Shown: in pieces, positions 54,091-61,703 of the stretch | Numbering within the stretch: the first letter of the stretch is position 1 | How the letters are laid out: each line of letters opens with the position of its first letter | Source: Acidovorax benzenivorans | Lineage (GTDB): Bacteria > Pseudomonadota > Gammaproteobacteria > Burkholderiales > Burkholderiaceae_C | Reading direction: 5' to 3' | Assembly: GCF_028680575.1 (NCBI RefSeq) | Contig: NZ_JAPCKI010000012.1 | Location: 1-64,000 of the forward strand | DNA length: 64,000 bases | The notes under the pieces: generated by a model | The model's database searches: none | Seen by the model: the letters and a program-made list of their open reading frames with translations, nothing else | What the model was told of the DNA's origin: nothing | Translations under genes and position numbers: made by a program

Positions 54091-54735
54091 TCAATGGCCC
54101 ACGTAGCGCCCCGGCCGGTGGCTGATCCACAAGAACCCGCTCATCACCAGCACTGCCAGCACCGAATACGCCACCCGGTCCACCGGCACCACAAACAGCG
54201 CCAGCAGCACCACGGTGCCGTCAATCATCATCTGCACCTTGCCCGCGCGCATGCCATAGCGGCCTTGCAGATACAGCGACACCACGGTGGCCCCGCCCAG
54301 ACTGGAGCGGTGGCGCGCCAGAAACAGGCAGCCCGTGCCCAGCAGCAACCCGCCCAGCAGCGAGGCGAACAGCGGGTTCAAATAGTCCACGTGCATCACG
54401 TGCGGGAACAGCTCGGTCAGCAACGACAGCAGGCCCACGCAGACAAAGGTCTTGATGGTGAACTCGCGCCCCATGCGCGTCCAGGCGAACCAGTAGAACG
54501 GCAGGTTGACCACAAAGAACAGCTTGCCGAACGAGATGCCCGTGACGTAGTGCAGCAAAAACGCCGCGCCCGCCGTGCCGCCCACCAGCAGCCCCGCCTG
54601 GTTGAACAGCATGAGCGCCATGGCCACAAACAAGGTGCCCGCAAACAGGGCCTGGGCGTCTTCAAAGGCGCCATGGCGCAAGGTGGCGGTGTGGGTGGCG
54701 GCGGGGTCCACGGCGGGGGGTGGGGTGTCGGGCAT
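54091..54735 (-). CDS. YitT family membrane protein (214 aa)
   Basis: Inner-membrane protein of the YitT/DUF161 family with five to six hydrophobic segments: around residues 30-50, 57-75, 79-94, 104-122, 133-150 and 180-205. A Pro-rich start of about 25 residues precedes them. Landmarks are LFNQAGLLVGGTAGAAFLLHY, FVVNLPFYWFAWTRMGREFTIKT split by a helix, and SSLGGATVVSLYLQ. No transport substrate is known for the family. ATG 54735 is preferred over a TTG six codons upstream. Single gene, no partner. Confidence 0.88.
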   Translation of the reverse strand: MPDTPPPAVDPAATHTATLRHGAFEDAQALFAGTLFVAMALMLFNQAGLLVGGTAGAAFLLHYVTGISFGKLFFVVNLPFYWFAWTRMGREFTIKTFVCVGLLSLLTELFPHVMHVDYLNPLFASLLGGLLLGTGCLFLARHRSSLGGATVVSLYLQGRYGMRAGKVQMMIDGTVVLLALFVVPVDRVAYSVLAVLVMSGFLWISHRPGRYVGH

Positions 54736-54914
54736 TGGCGGTGGTTCAGGCAAGCGTCAAAAAAATCAAACCCTCTGAGACCGTGTTGGCGATCTCCAGG
54801 GTGCCGTGCACACCCAGCAGGCAGCGTAGGGGCCAGCAAGCAATATGCCAAGGGCCCAGAGCCCCCAAGGGGGGTGTTCCACAAGTCCATCCAGCTACAC
54901 AAATGGTCATTTTG

Positions 54915-54960
54915 TCTTTAAGCGCCGGAGGATACTGCCCCTTTAGCTATCAATATTGAA
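54915..54960. repeat. Decayed AGCGCTT-type repeat, copy 8
   Basis: TTTAAGCGCC followed later by TAGCTATCAAT preserves parts of the family pattern with extra bases between. The call is tentative. Confidence 0.35.
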
Positions 54961-55026
54961 GCGCCGTGCTATCCACCGGAAAGGCGCGCCATACAAAGCG
55001 GCATGCCTTGCGTGCGGTACGGCACC

Positions 55027-55067
55027 TGTTCTGCGCCTTTTCCGCAACTGTTTTGCGCCTGTTCCGC
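55027..55067 (+). promoter_or_regulatory. Two 19-base direct repeats upstream of the SulP promoter
   Basis: Positions 55027-55045 and 55049-55067 read TGTTCTGCGCCTTTTCCGC and TGTTTTGCGCCTGTTCCGC, with two differences and a period of 22 bases, about two helical turns. The pair ends five bases before the -35 box, the usual place for an activator site. Confidence 0.65.
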
Positions 55068-55071
55068 GCCA

Positions 55072-55099
55072 TTGCACTTCGCAGACAGCTCTCTACACT
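55072..55099 (+). promoter_or_regulatory. Sigma-70 promoter for the SulP transporter gene
   Basis: TTGCAC at 55072-55077 and TACACT at 55094-55099 are separated by 16 bases. The start site would be near 55106, giving a leader of about 67 bases before ATG 55173. Confidence 0.65.
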
Positions 55100-55172
55100 G
55101 GAGCCAGCCCCGCGCGCCCCACGAGTGAAAGCCTCGCACGGGGCGCCGCTCAGAACAGAAAGCACCCGCCCC

Positions 55173-56840
55173 ATGCAGTTTTCATTCGTGTTCCACCCCC
55201 GCCTGCGCGATGCGCTGCGCGGCTACGACAAGGGCCGATGGTTGGCCGATGTGGGTGCGGGCGTCACAGTAGGCATCGTGGCACTGCCGCTGGCCATGGC
55301 GTTCGCGATCGCCAGCGGCCTCAAGCCCGAGGCCGGGTTGTGGACCGCCATCATCGCGGGCTTTCTGATCTCGGCCCTGGGGGGCAGCAACGCGCAAATT
55401 GGCGGACCGGCGGGTGCGTTCATCGTCATTGTGTACGGCATCGTCGAGCGCTATGGCGTGGCCAACCTGCTCATCTCCACAGCCTGCGCGGGCGTGTTGC
55501 TCGTGTTGCTGGGGCTCTTCAGGCTGGGCACGCTGGTGCGGTTTGTGCCAGTCAGCATCGTGATCGGCTTTACCAACGGCATCGCGGTGCTGATTGCGTT
55601 GTCGCAGGTCAAGGACTGGCTGGGCTTGTCCATCGACCGCATGCCGGGCAACTTTTTCTCGCAGATCGATGCGCTGGTGCGGCACGCAGACAGCGTCAAC
55701 CCCTATGCCTTTGGCCTGGGTACGGCCTGTGTGGCGGGGTTGTTCCTCTGGCCCCGGCTCATGATGAAGGGCTCGCCGGTCATGCAGGTGATGGAGCAGC
55801 ACACGGTGCGTACGTTCGCCCGCGTGCCCGCGCCGGTGGTGGCCCTGGTCACGTTGAGCCTGCTGGCCTGGGGGATGGAGTTCCCGGTGGAGACCATCGG
55901 CTCGCGGTTTGGCGGTATTCCGCAGGCGCTGCCGGTGTTTGCACTGCCCGACTTTTCGTGGGACACGGTGCGGCTGCTGGTCACGCCCACGCTCACCATC
56001 GCCCTGCTGGGCGCCATCGAATCGCTGCTGTGTGCCCGCGTGGCCGACCAACTGGCCACCGACCCGCACCACAAGAATCACGACCCCAACCAGGAGCTCA
56101 TGGCCCAGGGCGTGGCCAACCTGGTGGTGCCGTTTTTTGGCGGCATGCCCGCCACGGGCACCATTGCGCGCACCGTCACCAACATGCGTGCGGGCGCCAC
56201 GTCGCCGGTGGCGGGCATGGTGCATGCGCTCACGCTGCTGGTGATCGTGCTGGTGGCCGCGCCGCTGGCGCTGCACATCCCACTGGCGGTGCTGGCGGGC
56301 ATACTGCTGCACGTGGCCTGGAACATGGGCGAGTGGCACGAGTTTGTGCGCCTGCGCCACTTCAGCAACCACTACCGACTGCTGATGCTGGGCACGTTTT
56401 TCCTCACCGTGGTGTTCGACCTGACGGTGGCGGTGGAGGTGGGCCTGTTCATGGCCTGCGCACTGTTTGTGCGGCGGATGAGCGGGCTCTTTCGCGTGGT
56501 GCGCCAGCCGCAGGCCGAAGGTGCACCAGCCACCGGGCATCCCGTGGCCACCTGGCGCCTGCACGGCGCGCTGTTCTTTGGGGCCGCCGCCAAGATCGAC
56601 CCCATCATCCAGGCCGTGGAGAGCGGCCCGCCCGGCATGGACGTGGTGCTGGACGCGAGCGAACTGGTGGCGCTGGACACCACGGGACTGGACTCGCTGG
56701 CGCAAATCCTCAAGGCCGTGGCCGCACGCGGCGGGCGGCTGAGCCTGGTGCACCTGCACGAGCAGCCACGCTCGCTGATCGAGCGCTCGGGCTTTGGCGC
56801 CCGGCTGGCGGCGCAGGGGCTGGAAGACCTGCCGGTGTAA
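55173..56840 (+). CDS. SulP family anion transporter with STAS domain (555 aa)
   Basis: Inner-membrane transporter of the SLC26/SulP family, related to DauA (YchM). The protein has 12-14 hydrophobic segments, with family landmarks AGVTVGIVALPLAMAFAIASG-type entry helix, GGSNAQIGGPAGAFIVIV, RFVPVSIVIGFTNGIAVLIA and a cytoplasmic STAS domain from about residue 450 (VVLDASELVALDTTGLDSL). Substrates in the family include sulfate, C4-dicarboxylates and bicarbonate; the sequence alone does not decide. ATG 55173 gives the conserved short N-terminus; the frame stays open upstream but only through the promoter region. Confidence 0.92.
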   Translation: MQFSFVFHPRLRDALRGYDKGRWLADVGAGVTVGIVALPLAMAFAIASGLKPEAGLWTAIIAGFLISALGGSNAQIGGPAGAFIVIVYGIVERYGVANLLISTACAGVLLVLLGLFRLGTLVRFVPVSIVIGFTNGIAVLIALSQVKDWLGLSIDRMPGNFFSQIDALVRHADSVNPYAFGLGTACVAGLFLWPRLMMKGSPVMQVMEQHTVRTFARVPAPVVALVTLSLLAWGMEFPVETIGSRFGGIPQALPVFALPDFSWDTVRLLVTPTLTIALLGAIESLLCARVADQLATDPHHKNHDPNQELMAQGVANLVVPFFGGMPATGTIARTVTNMRAGATSPVAGMVHALTLLVIVLVAAPLALHIPLAVLAGILLHVAWNMGEWHEFVRLRHFSNHYRLLMLGTFFLTVVFDLTVAVEVGLFMACALFVRRMSGLFRVVRQPQAEGAPATGHPVATWRLHGALFFGAAAKIDPIIQAVESGPPGMDVVLDASELVALDTTGLDSLAQILKAVAARGGRLSLVHLHEQPRSLIERSGFGARLAAQGLEDLPV

Positions 56841-56859
56841 GAACCTGTTGACGCCCCGG

Positions 56860-57360
56860 CTACTTGCCGCCCTTGAACTCCGGCGCATCCAGGTCAGCGC
56901 CTGCTTGCGTGCGCAGCACGAACTGGTCGGGCCCGTAGACCACCGTGAAGACCTTGGCCTGGTTGGGCGCCTCCAGGTAGCGCCAGTCGGCCCAGGTCTC
57001 TTTCTTCAGCTCATAGGGCGTGACCTTAGCGGGCTTGCCCAGCAGGCGGCGCACCTCGTCCATGCGCATGCCGGGCGACACGCGCGCAAAGGTCTCGGGC
57101 GTGAGCACCTGGCGCAGCGCGGTCATGCGGCCGTCGGTACCAATGGTGATCATGTAGTTGACCTGGCCTGCGGGCTGGCGGTTGTACTCGAAGGTGCGGG
57201 CACCGCCGGGTTCGTCCCACACGTTCTCGGGGGCACCAAAGCGGTCGCGCACGTCGGCTTCGGTCGAGACGCCCTCCTTGAGTTCGCTGATGCGCTGGGG
57301 GTCGCAGGCGGTGAGGGCGATCAGGGAAAAGGCGGCAGCAACGCAATATATCAAGCGCAT
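56860..57360 (-). CDS. SmpA/BamE-like lipoprotein (166 aa)
   Basis: Outer-membrane type lipoprotein with signal MRLIYCVAAAFSLIALTAC (lipid Cys19). Two copies of the BamE-like fold are suggested by paired motifs: GVSTEADVRDRFGAPENVWDE near residue 30 and GMRMDEVRRLLGKPAKVTPYE near residue 100, each followed by an aromatic-rich strand (ARTFEYNRQP and WADWRYLEA). BamE itself has one such unit, so this is a relative rather than BamE. It is convergent with the SulP gene (19 bases apart) and divergent from the DUF3460 gene. Confidence 0.8.
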   Translation of the reverse strand: MRLIYCVAAAFSLIALTACDPQRISELKEGVSTEADVRDRFGAPENVWDEPGGARTFEYNRQPAGQVNYMITIGTDGRMTALRQVLTPETFARVSPGMRMDEVRRLLGKPAKVTPYELKKETWADWRYLEAPNQAKVFTVVYGPDQFVLRTQAGADLDAPEFKGGK

Positions 57361-57437
57361 AAATTCGTCCCGGTAAAATCTTGGACCTTTGGTGCGTCAC
57401 TGTGCCTGACGCGTTCCAAGAAAGAGATTCACAGTCC

Positions 57438-57644
57438 ATGTCTATTTTCCGCCGCCCCGACTACCAGTCCGACGCCACCCAGTTCATCAACCAGCTCAAA
57501 GCGAGCCGTCCCGAACTGGACCAGCAACAACGAGCCGGCCGTGCCCTGCTTTGGGACAAGAAGGTGGACCGCAGCATCTGGAACGAATACCGCGAAGGCC
57601 AGGTCGAGCAGAAACCGTACGTCTACCAGACCAACGCAGATTGA
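57438..57644 (+). CDS. DUF3460 family small protein (68 aa)
   Basis: Short cytoplasmic protein conserved in betaproteobacteria, function unknown. Family blocks are RRPDYQSDATQFINQLKA, RPELDQQQRAGRALLWDK and the tail QVEQKPYVYQT. ATG 57438 is preferred over an upstream in-frame ATG at 57381 because the conserved start is MSIFRRPDY; GAAAGAG lies 14 bases upstream, so the ribosome site is modest. It stands 64 bases before scpA in the same direction, an arrangement often seen in this group, with a repeat between. Confidence 0.85.
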   Translation: MSIFRRPDYQSDATQFINQLKASRPELDQQQRAGRALLWDKKVDRSIWNEYREGQVEQKPYVYQTNAD

Positions 57645-57653
57645 ACATAAAAA

Positions 57654-57707
57654 TGGCCTCTAGCGCTTATCCATAAAGCGCTATTAGCTCATTTTTTAAT
57701 AGCAAAC
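57654..57707. repeat. Dispersed AGCGCTT-type repeat, copy 9, before scpA
   Basis: Holds ATGGCCTCTAGCGCTTAT, CATAAAGCGCTATTAGCT and a T/A-rich tail. It occupies the DUF3460-scpA gap and reaches within two bases of the scpA ATG, so it probably forms the scpA leader. Confidence 0.75.
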
Positions 57708-57708
57708 A

Positions 57709-58572
57709 ATGACCACTGCGAAAGCAGCCAACGTGGCCGATTCGCCTGACCTGTCCGCGCTGGATGCGGCGGGCATGCCCGTGGTGGTCGATCAGGTGGC
57801 GCTGGCGCGCCTGTACGGCGAGCCGCTGTTTGCGCTGCCCACCGACCTGTACATTCCGCCCGACGCGCTCGAAGTCTTCCTCGAAGCCTTTGAAGGCCCG
57901 CTCGATTTGCTGCTGTACCTGATCCGCAAGCAGAACTTCAACATCCTCGACATCCCCATGGTGGGGGTGACCAAGCAGTACCTGGCGTATGTGGACGAGA
58001 TCCGCAGCCGCAACCTGGAGCTGGCGGCCGAGTATTTGCTGATGGCGGCGATGCTCATCGAGATCAAGTCGCGCATGCTGCTGCCGCCCAAAAAGCAGGC
58101 CGAGGGCGAGGAGCCCGAAGACCCGCGCGCCGAGCTGGTGCGCCGCCTGCTCGAATACGAGCAGATGAAGATGGCCGCTGCCCGCCTGGGGCAGTTGCCG
58201 CAATACGGGCGCGACTTTTTGAAGGCCCAGGTCTATATCGAGCAAAGCCTGCAGCCGCGCTTCCCGGACGTACATGTCGTGGAGCTGCAGGACGCGTGGC
58301 GCGATATCTTGAAGCGCGCCAAGCTTGTGCAGCACCACCGGATCACCCGCGAAGAGCTGAGCGTGCGCGAATACATGAGCATGGTGCTCAAGACCCTGCA
58401 GGGCCGCCGCTTTGTGGAGTTTGAAGAACTCTTCGAGCCCGAAAAAGGCAGCACCGTGCTGGTGGTGACCTTCATCGCCCTGCTGGAACTGGCCAAAGAG
58501 ACGCTGATCGAGATCACGCAGGCCGAGGCGTTTGCGCCCATCTACGTGCGCCTCGCTTACACGCCGGTCTAG
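57709..58572 (+). CDS. scpA: Segregation and condensation protein A (287 aa)
   Basis: Kleisin subunit of the SMC-ScpAB chromosome condensin, cytoplasmic. After a variable 45-residue start, the kleisin N-terminal domain shows FEGPLDLLLYLIRKQNFNILDIPM and the following ITKQYLAY-type helix (VTKQYLAYVDEIRSRNLE). The middle helix AAEYLLMAAMLIEIKSRMLLP is diagnostic. The winged-helix C-terminus is STVLVVTFIALLELAKETLIEITQAEAF. The gene for ScpB is not nearby. ATG 57709 abuts the dispersed repeat; no strong ribosome site is visible. Confidence 0.94.
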   Translation: MTTAKAANVADSPDLSALDAAGMPVVVDQVALARLYGEPLFALPTDLYIPPDALEVFLEAFEGPLDLLLYLIRKQNFNILDIPMVGVTKQYLAYVDEIRSRNLELAAEYLLMAAMLIEIKSRMLLPPKKQAEGEEPEDPRAELVRRLLEYEQMKMAAARLGQLPQYGRDFLKAQVYIEQSLQPRFPDVHVVELQDAWRDILKRAKLVQHHRITREELSVREYMSMVLKTLQGRRFVEFEELFEPEKGSTVLVVTFIALLELAKETLIEITQAEAFAPIYVRLAYTPV

Positions 58573-58638
58573 GTCGGCCCCGCTGTTCACCGCCCTGGCC
58601 GGTGGCCTTGGCTCACACCCTTTCCTCACCCGCAAGCC

Positions 58639-60228
58639 ATGGCATCCCACGACTTCGACGTTCTCATCGTAGGCAGCGGCCTCGCAGGCCTCTCGGCCGC
58701 CCTTCACCTGGCGCCCACGCACCGCGTGGCCGTCATCACCAAGCGCACGCTGCAAGATGGATCGAGCGGCTGGGCCCAGGGCGGCATTGCCGCCGTGCTA
58801 GCCGACGATGACAGCTTTGCCGCCCACATTGAAGACACGCTGGTGGCAGGTGCAGGCCTGTGCGACCTGGCCACCACACGCTTTGTGGTGGAGAACGCCC
58901 CCGCATCGATCGCCTGGCTGCGCGAGCTGGGTGTGCCCTTCACGCTCGAAGGCGACCAGCTGCACCTGACGCGCGAAGGCGGCCACAGCGCGCGTCGCAT
59001 TGCCCATGTGACCGACGCTACCGGTGCGGCGGTGCAGCGCACGCTGATCGACGTGGTGCGCGCCACGCCCGGCATCACGCTGTTCGAGCAGCACACGCTG
59101 GTGGACCTGATCACCACGCGCAAGCTGGGTTTGCCCGGTAACCGCTGCCTGGGCCTGTACGCGCTGGACAGCGACACGGACGAGGTCGTCACCTTCCGCG
59201 CACCGCAAACCATTTTGGCCACGGGCGGCGCGGGCAAGGTGTACCTGTACACCACCAACCCCGACACCGCCACGGGCGACGGCATTGCCGCCGCCTGGCG
59301 CGCGGGCTGCCGCGTGGCGAACATGGAGTTCATCCAGTTCCACCCCACGGGCCTGTACCACCCGCACGAAAAGTCTTTCCTCATCAGCGAGGCGGTGCGG
59401 GGCGAAGGCGGGCAACTCAAGCTGCCTCCTTCAGCCGGTGGCACGCGCTTCATGCTGGACCACGACCCGCGCGCCGAGTTGGCCCCGCGCGATGTGGTGG
59501 CCCGCGCCATCGACTTCGAGATGAAAAAGCACGGGCTGGACTGCGTGCACCTGGACATCTCGCACCAAAGCCCTGCGTTTTTGCAAGAACACTTTCCCAA
59601 CATCCTCGCGCACTGCGCATCTTTGGGCATCGACATCACGAAGGAGCCTATCCCTGTGGTGCCCACCGCGCACTTCACCTGCGGCGGCGTGCTGACCGAC
59701 CTGGCCGGCCGCACCGACTTGCCAGGCCTGTACGCCGTGGGCGAGGTGGCCTGCACCGGCCTGCACGGCGCCAACCGGCTGGCCAGCAACTCGCTGCTCG
59801 AATGCATGGTGTTTGCGCGCGCCGCAGCACAGGCTATCGCAGCAGCCCCGACCACAGAACTGCCCGCCGTGCCCGCGTGGGACGACAGCCGCGTGACCGA
59901 TGCCGACGAGTCCGTCGTCATCTCGCACAACTGGGACGAGCTGCGCCGCTTCATGTGGGACTACGTGGGCATCGTGCGCACCAACAAGCGGCTGGAACGC
60001 GCCGCCCACCGCATTGCCATGCTGCAGGGCGAGATCAACGAGTTCTACGCCCACTTCCACGTCACACGCGACCTGCTGGAGCTGCGCAATCTGGTGCAGG
60101 TGGCCGACCTGATCGTAAAAAGCGCGCAACTGCGACGCGAAAGCCGGGGCCTGCACTACAGCCGCGACTATCCCGACATGGCCGCCCCGGCTGCCCCTAC
60201 CCTTCTCGTACCACCGGTGCCCCGATGA
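58639..60228 (+). CDS. nadB: L-aspartate oxidase (529 aa)
   Basis: FAD enzyme oxidising L-aspartate to iminoaspartate, the first step of de novo NAD synthesis. The dinucleotide-binding loop GSGLAGLSAALHL is at residues about 10-22. SSGWAQGGIAAVLADDD and the fumarate-reductase-like LTREGGHSARRI and FIQFHPTGLY blocks follow. The catalytic cap region contains GEGGQLKLPPS and HDPRAELAPRDVVARAI. Near the end, GEVACTGLHGANRLASNSLLE is the FAD-binding signature. Length is typical. The stop overlaps the queE start (ATGA). nadA and nadC are not in this window. Confidence 0.96.
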   Translation: MASHDFDVLIVGSGLAGLSAALHLAPTHRVAVITKRTLQDGSSGWAQGGIAAVLADDDSFAAHIEDTLVAGAGLCDLATTRFVVENAPASIAWLRELGVPFTLEGDQLHLTREGGHSARRIAHVTDATGAAVQRTLIDVVRATPGITLFEQHTLVDLITTRKLGLPGNRCLGLYALDSDTDEVVTFRAPQTILATGGAGKVYLYTTNPDTATGDGIAAAWRAGCRVANMEFIQFHPTGLYHPHEKSFLISEAVRGEGGQLKLPPSAGGTRFMLDHDPRAELAPRDVVARAIDFEMKKHGLDCVHLDISHQSPAFLQEHFPNILAHCASLGIDITKEPIPVVPTAHFTCGGVLTDLAGRTDLPGLYAVGEVACTGLHGANRLASNSLLECMVFARAAAQAIAAAPTTELPAVPAWDDSRVTDADESVVISHNWDELRRFMWDYVGIVRTNKRLERAAHRIAMLQGEINEFYAHFHVTRDLLELRNLVQVADLIVKSAQLRRESRGLHYSRDYPDMAAPAAPTLLVPPVPR

Positions 60229-60860
60229 CCTACAGCGTCAAAGAAATTTTCTACACCCTGCAAGGCGAAGGCGGCCAGGCGGGCACACCCGCTGTGTTCT
60301 GCCGCTTTGCGGGCTGCAACCTCTGGACGGGCCGCGAACAAGACCGAGCGCAGGCCATCTGCCAGTTCTGCGACACCGACTTTGTGGGCACCGACGGCAC
60401 GTTAGGCGGCAAGTTTGAGACGGCTGCCGCGCTGGCCGAATTGATCGCCGCGCAGTGGCCTGCAGGCGCGGGCCACCGGCTGGTGGTATTGACGGGCGGC
60501 GAGCCCCTGCTGCAGGTCGATGCAGCACTCATCGACGCACTGCACGCCCACCAGTTCCGCATCGCGGTGGAAAGCAACGGCACCGTGGCTGCGCCCGAGG
60601 GCATCGACTGGCTGTGCATCAGCCCCAAGGCGGGCGCCCCCTGGGTGCAACGCAGCGGGCAGGAGTTGAAGCTCGTCTGGCCCCAGCCTGGGTTTGACCT
60701 GCAGGCGCTGGAGCAGGACACCCAGTTCACCCACCGCTTTCTGCAGCCCATGGACGGTCTGCTGCAGCGCCAGAACACCGCCACCTGCATTGACGCCTGC
60801 CTGGCCCACCCCGCATGGCGATTGAGCCTGCAAACCCACAAGCTCACCGGCATCCGGTGA
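60225..60860 (+). CDS. queE: 7-carboxy-7-deazaguanine synthase, radical SAM (211 aa)
   Basis: Radical SAM enzyme turning 6-carboxytetrahydropterin into 7-carboxy-7-deazaguanine on the queuosine route. The cluster motif is of the C-x14-C-x2-C type: C31, C46 and C49 (CNLW...AICQFCDTD), as in the Burkholderia enzyme. YTLQGEGGQAGTPAVFCRFAGC is the family start, and LTGGEPLLQVDA is the SAM-binding GGE region. It overlaps nadB by four bases and precedes queD by 23, so queE and queD form a unit. Length fits. Confidence 0.94.
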   Translation: MTYSVKEIFYTLQGEGGQAGTPAVFCRFAGCNLWTGREQDRAQAICQFCDTDFVGTDGTLGGKFETAAALAELIAAQWPAGAGHRLVVLTGGEPLLQVDAALIDALHAHQFRIAVESNGTVAAPEGIDWLCISPKAGAPWVQRSGQELKLVWPQPGFDLQALEQDTQFTHRFLQPMDGLLQRQNTATCIDACLAHPAWRLSLQTHKLTGIR

Positions 60861-60883
60861 GCCGTTTTCCTTCTGGTCCCCGT

Positions 60884-61258
60884 ATGTTGTTCACCATTTC
60901 CCAGCGTTTCTTTTTCGACGCTGCCCACACCCTGCGCCGCGAGATCGAGGCCGAAGGCAGCCGCCGTGTGCACGGCCACACCTACCACGCCGAAGTGTTC
61001 TTGACCGGCCCGCGCAACCCCGCCACCGGCATGGTGCTGGACCTGGGCCTGCTGCGCCAAGGCCTGGCCGTGGTGCGCGAGCAGCTGGACCACCACATGC
61101 TCGACGAAGTGCCCGGCCTGGGCACGCCCACACTGGAGAACCTGTGCGTCTTCATCGCCCACGCGCTGCCTGCCGACCTGCGCGCCAGCGTGAGCCGCGT
61201 GCGCGTGTGGCGCGAGGCGCTGGGCGACAGCTGCGTGCTGGACTTTCCACAGCCCTGA
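60884..61258 (+). CDS. queD: QueD/6-pyruvoyl-tetrahydropterin synthase family protein, catalytic Cys replaced (124 aa)
   Basis: By position next to queE it should make 6-carboxytetrahydropterin from dihydroneopterin triphosphate. Zinc ligands are present: H15 in FDAAH, and H30 and H32 in VHGHTYH. The Asp-His pair of the relay (LDHHMLDEVPGL) and the substrate-binding Glu (VWREALG) are also there. The residue aligned with the catalytic Cys27 of E. coli QueD, four before the HGH motif, is Ser26 (GSRRVHGH). Activity may therefore differ from standard QueD. ATG 60884 follows a short gap after queE; no strong ribosome site. Confidence 0.85.
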   Translation: MLFTISQRFFFDAAHTLRREIEAEGSRRVHGHTYHAEVFLTGPRNPATGMVLDLGLLRQGLAVVREQLDHHMLDEVPGLGTPTLENLCVFIAHALPADLRASVSRVRVWREALGDSCVLDFPQP

Positions 61259-61322
61259 CCGGCCCTGACCCTGCCACCGGCAGGCCCCCCCAAAGTTCAC
61301 AGACTTCATCCAAGGAAGCCCG

Positions 61323-61703
61323 ATGTTCCGCACCCTGCTCAAATCCAAGATCCACCGCGTGGCCGTGACCCAGTGCGAGCTGCACTACGAAGGCTCCTGC
61401 GCCATCGACGAAGACCTGCTCGATGCCGCCAACATTGCTGAGAACGAGCAGATCCACATCTGGAACATCAACAACGGCGAGCGCTTCATCACCTACGCCA
61501 TCAAGGGCCAGCGCGGCAGCGGCATGATCTCGGTCAACGGATCGGCAGCACGCCGTGCCGCTGTGGGCGACCTCATCATCATCGCGGCCTTCGCCCAGGT
61601 GCATGAAGACCAGGTGCCCACCCACCAGCCCCAACTGGTGTTTGTGGACGATCACAACCGCCAGACCGAACTGCGCCACGCGGTGCCCACCCAGGCCCTG
61701 TGA
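61323..61703 (+). CDS. panD: Aspartate 1-decarboxylase (126 aa)
   Basis: Pyruvoyl enzyme making beta-alanine from L-aspartate for pantothenate and CoA. The self-cleavage site Gly24-Ser25 lies in [12 protein letters not shown]; Ser25 becomes the pyruvoyl group. Other family parts are [30 protein letters not shown] and [12 protein letters not shown]. Length is standard. AAGGAAG lies six bases before ATG 61323. The GTG start of bioA overlaps its stop. panB and panC are not in the window. Confidence 0.96.
   Translation: MFRTLLKSKIHRVAVTQCELHYEGSCAIDEDLLDAANIAENEQIHIWNINNGERFITYAIKGQRGSGMISVNGSAARRAAVGDLIIIAAFAQVHEDQVPTHQPQLVFVDDHNRQTELRHAVPTQAL

Larger units (their letters stand above)
54736..55172. 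other. Control region upstream of the SulP transporter gene
   Basis: No gene is visible in these 437 bases. The left half holds a heavily decayed AGCGCTT-type repeat (54915-54960). The right half holds two 19-base direct repeats and a sigma-70 promoter, listed separately. Confidence 0.5.
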
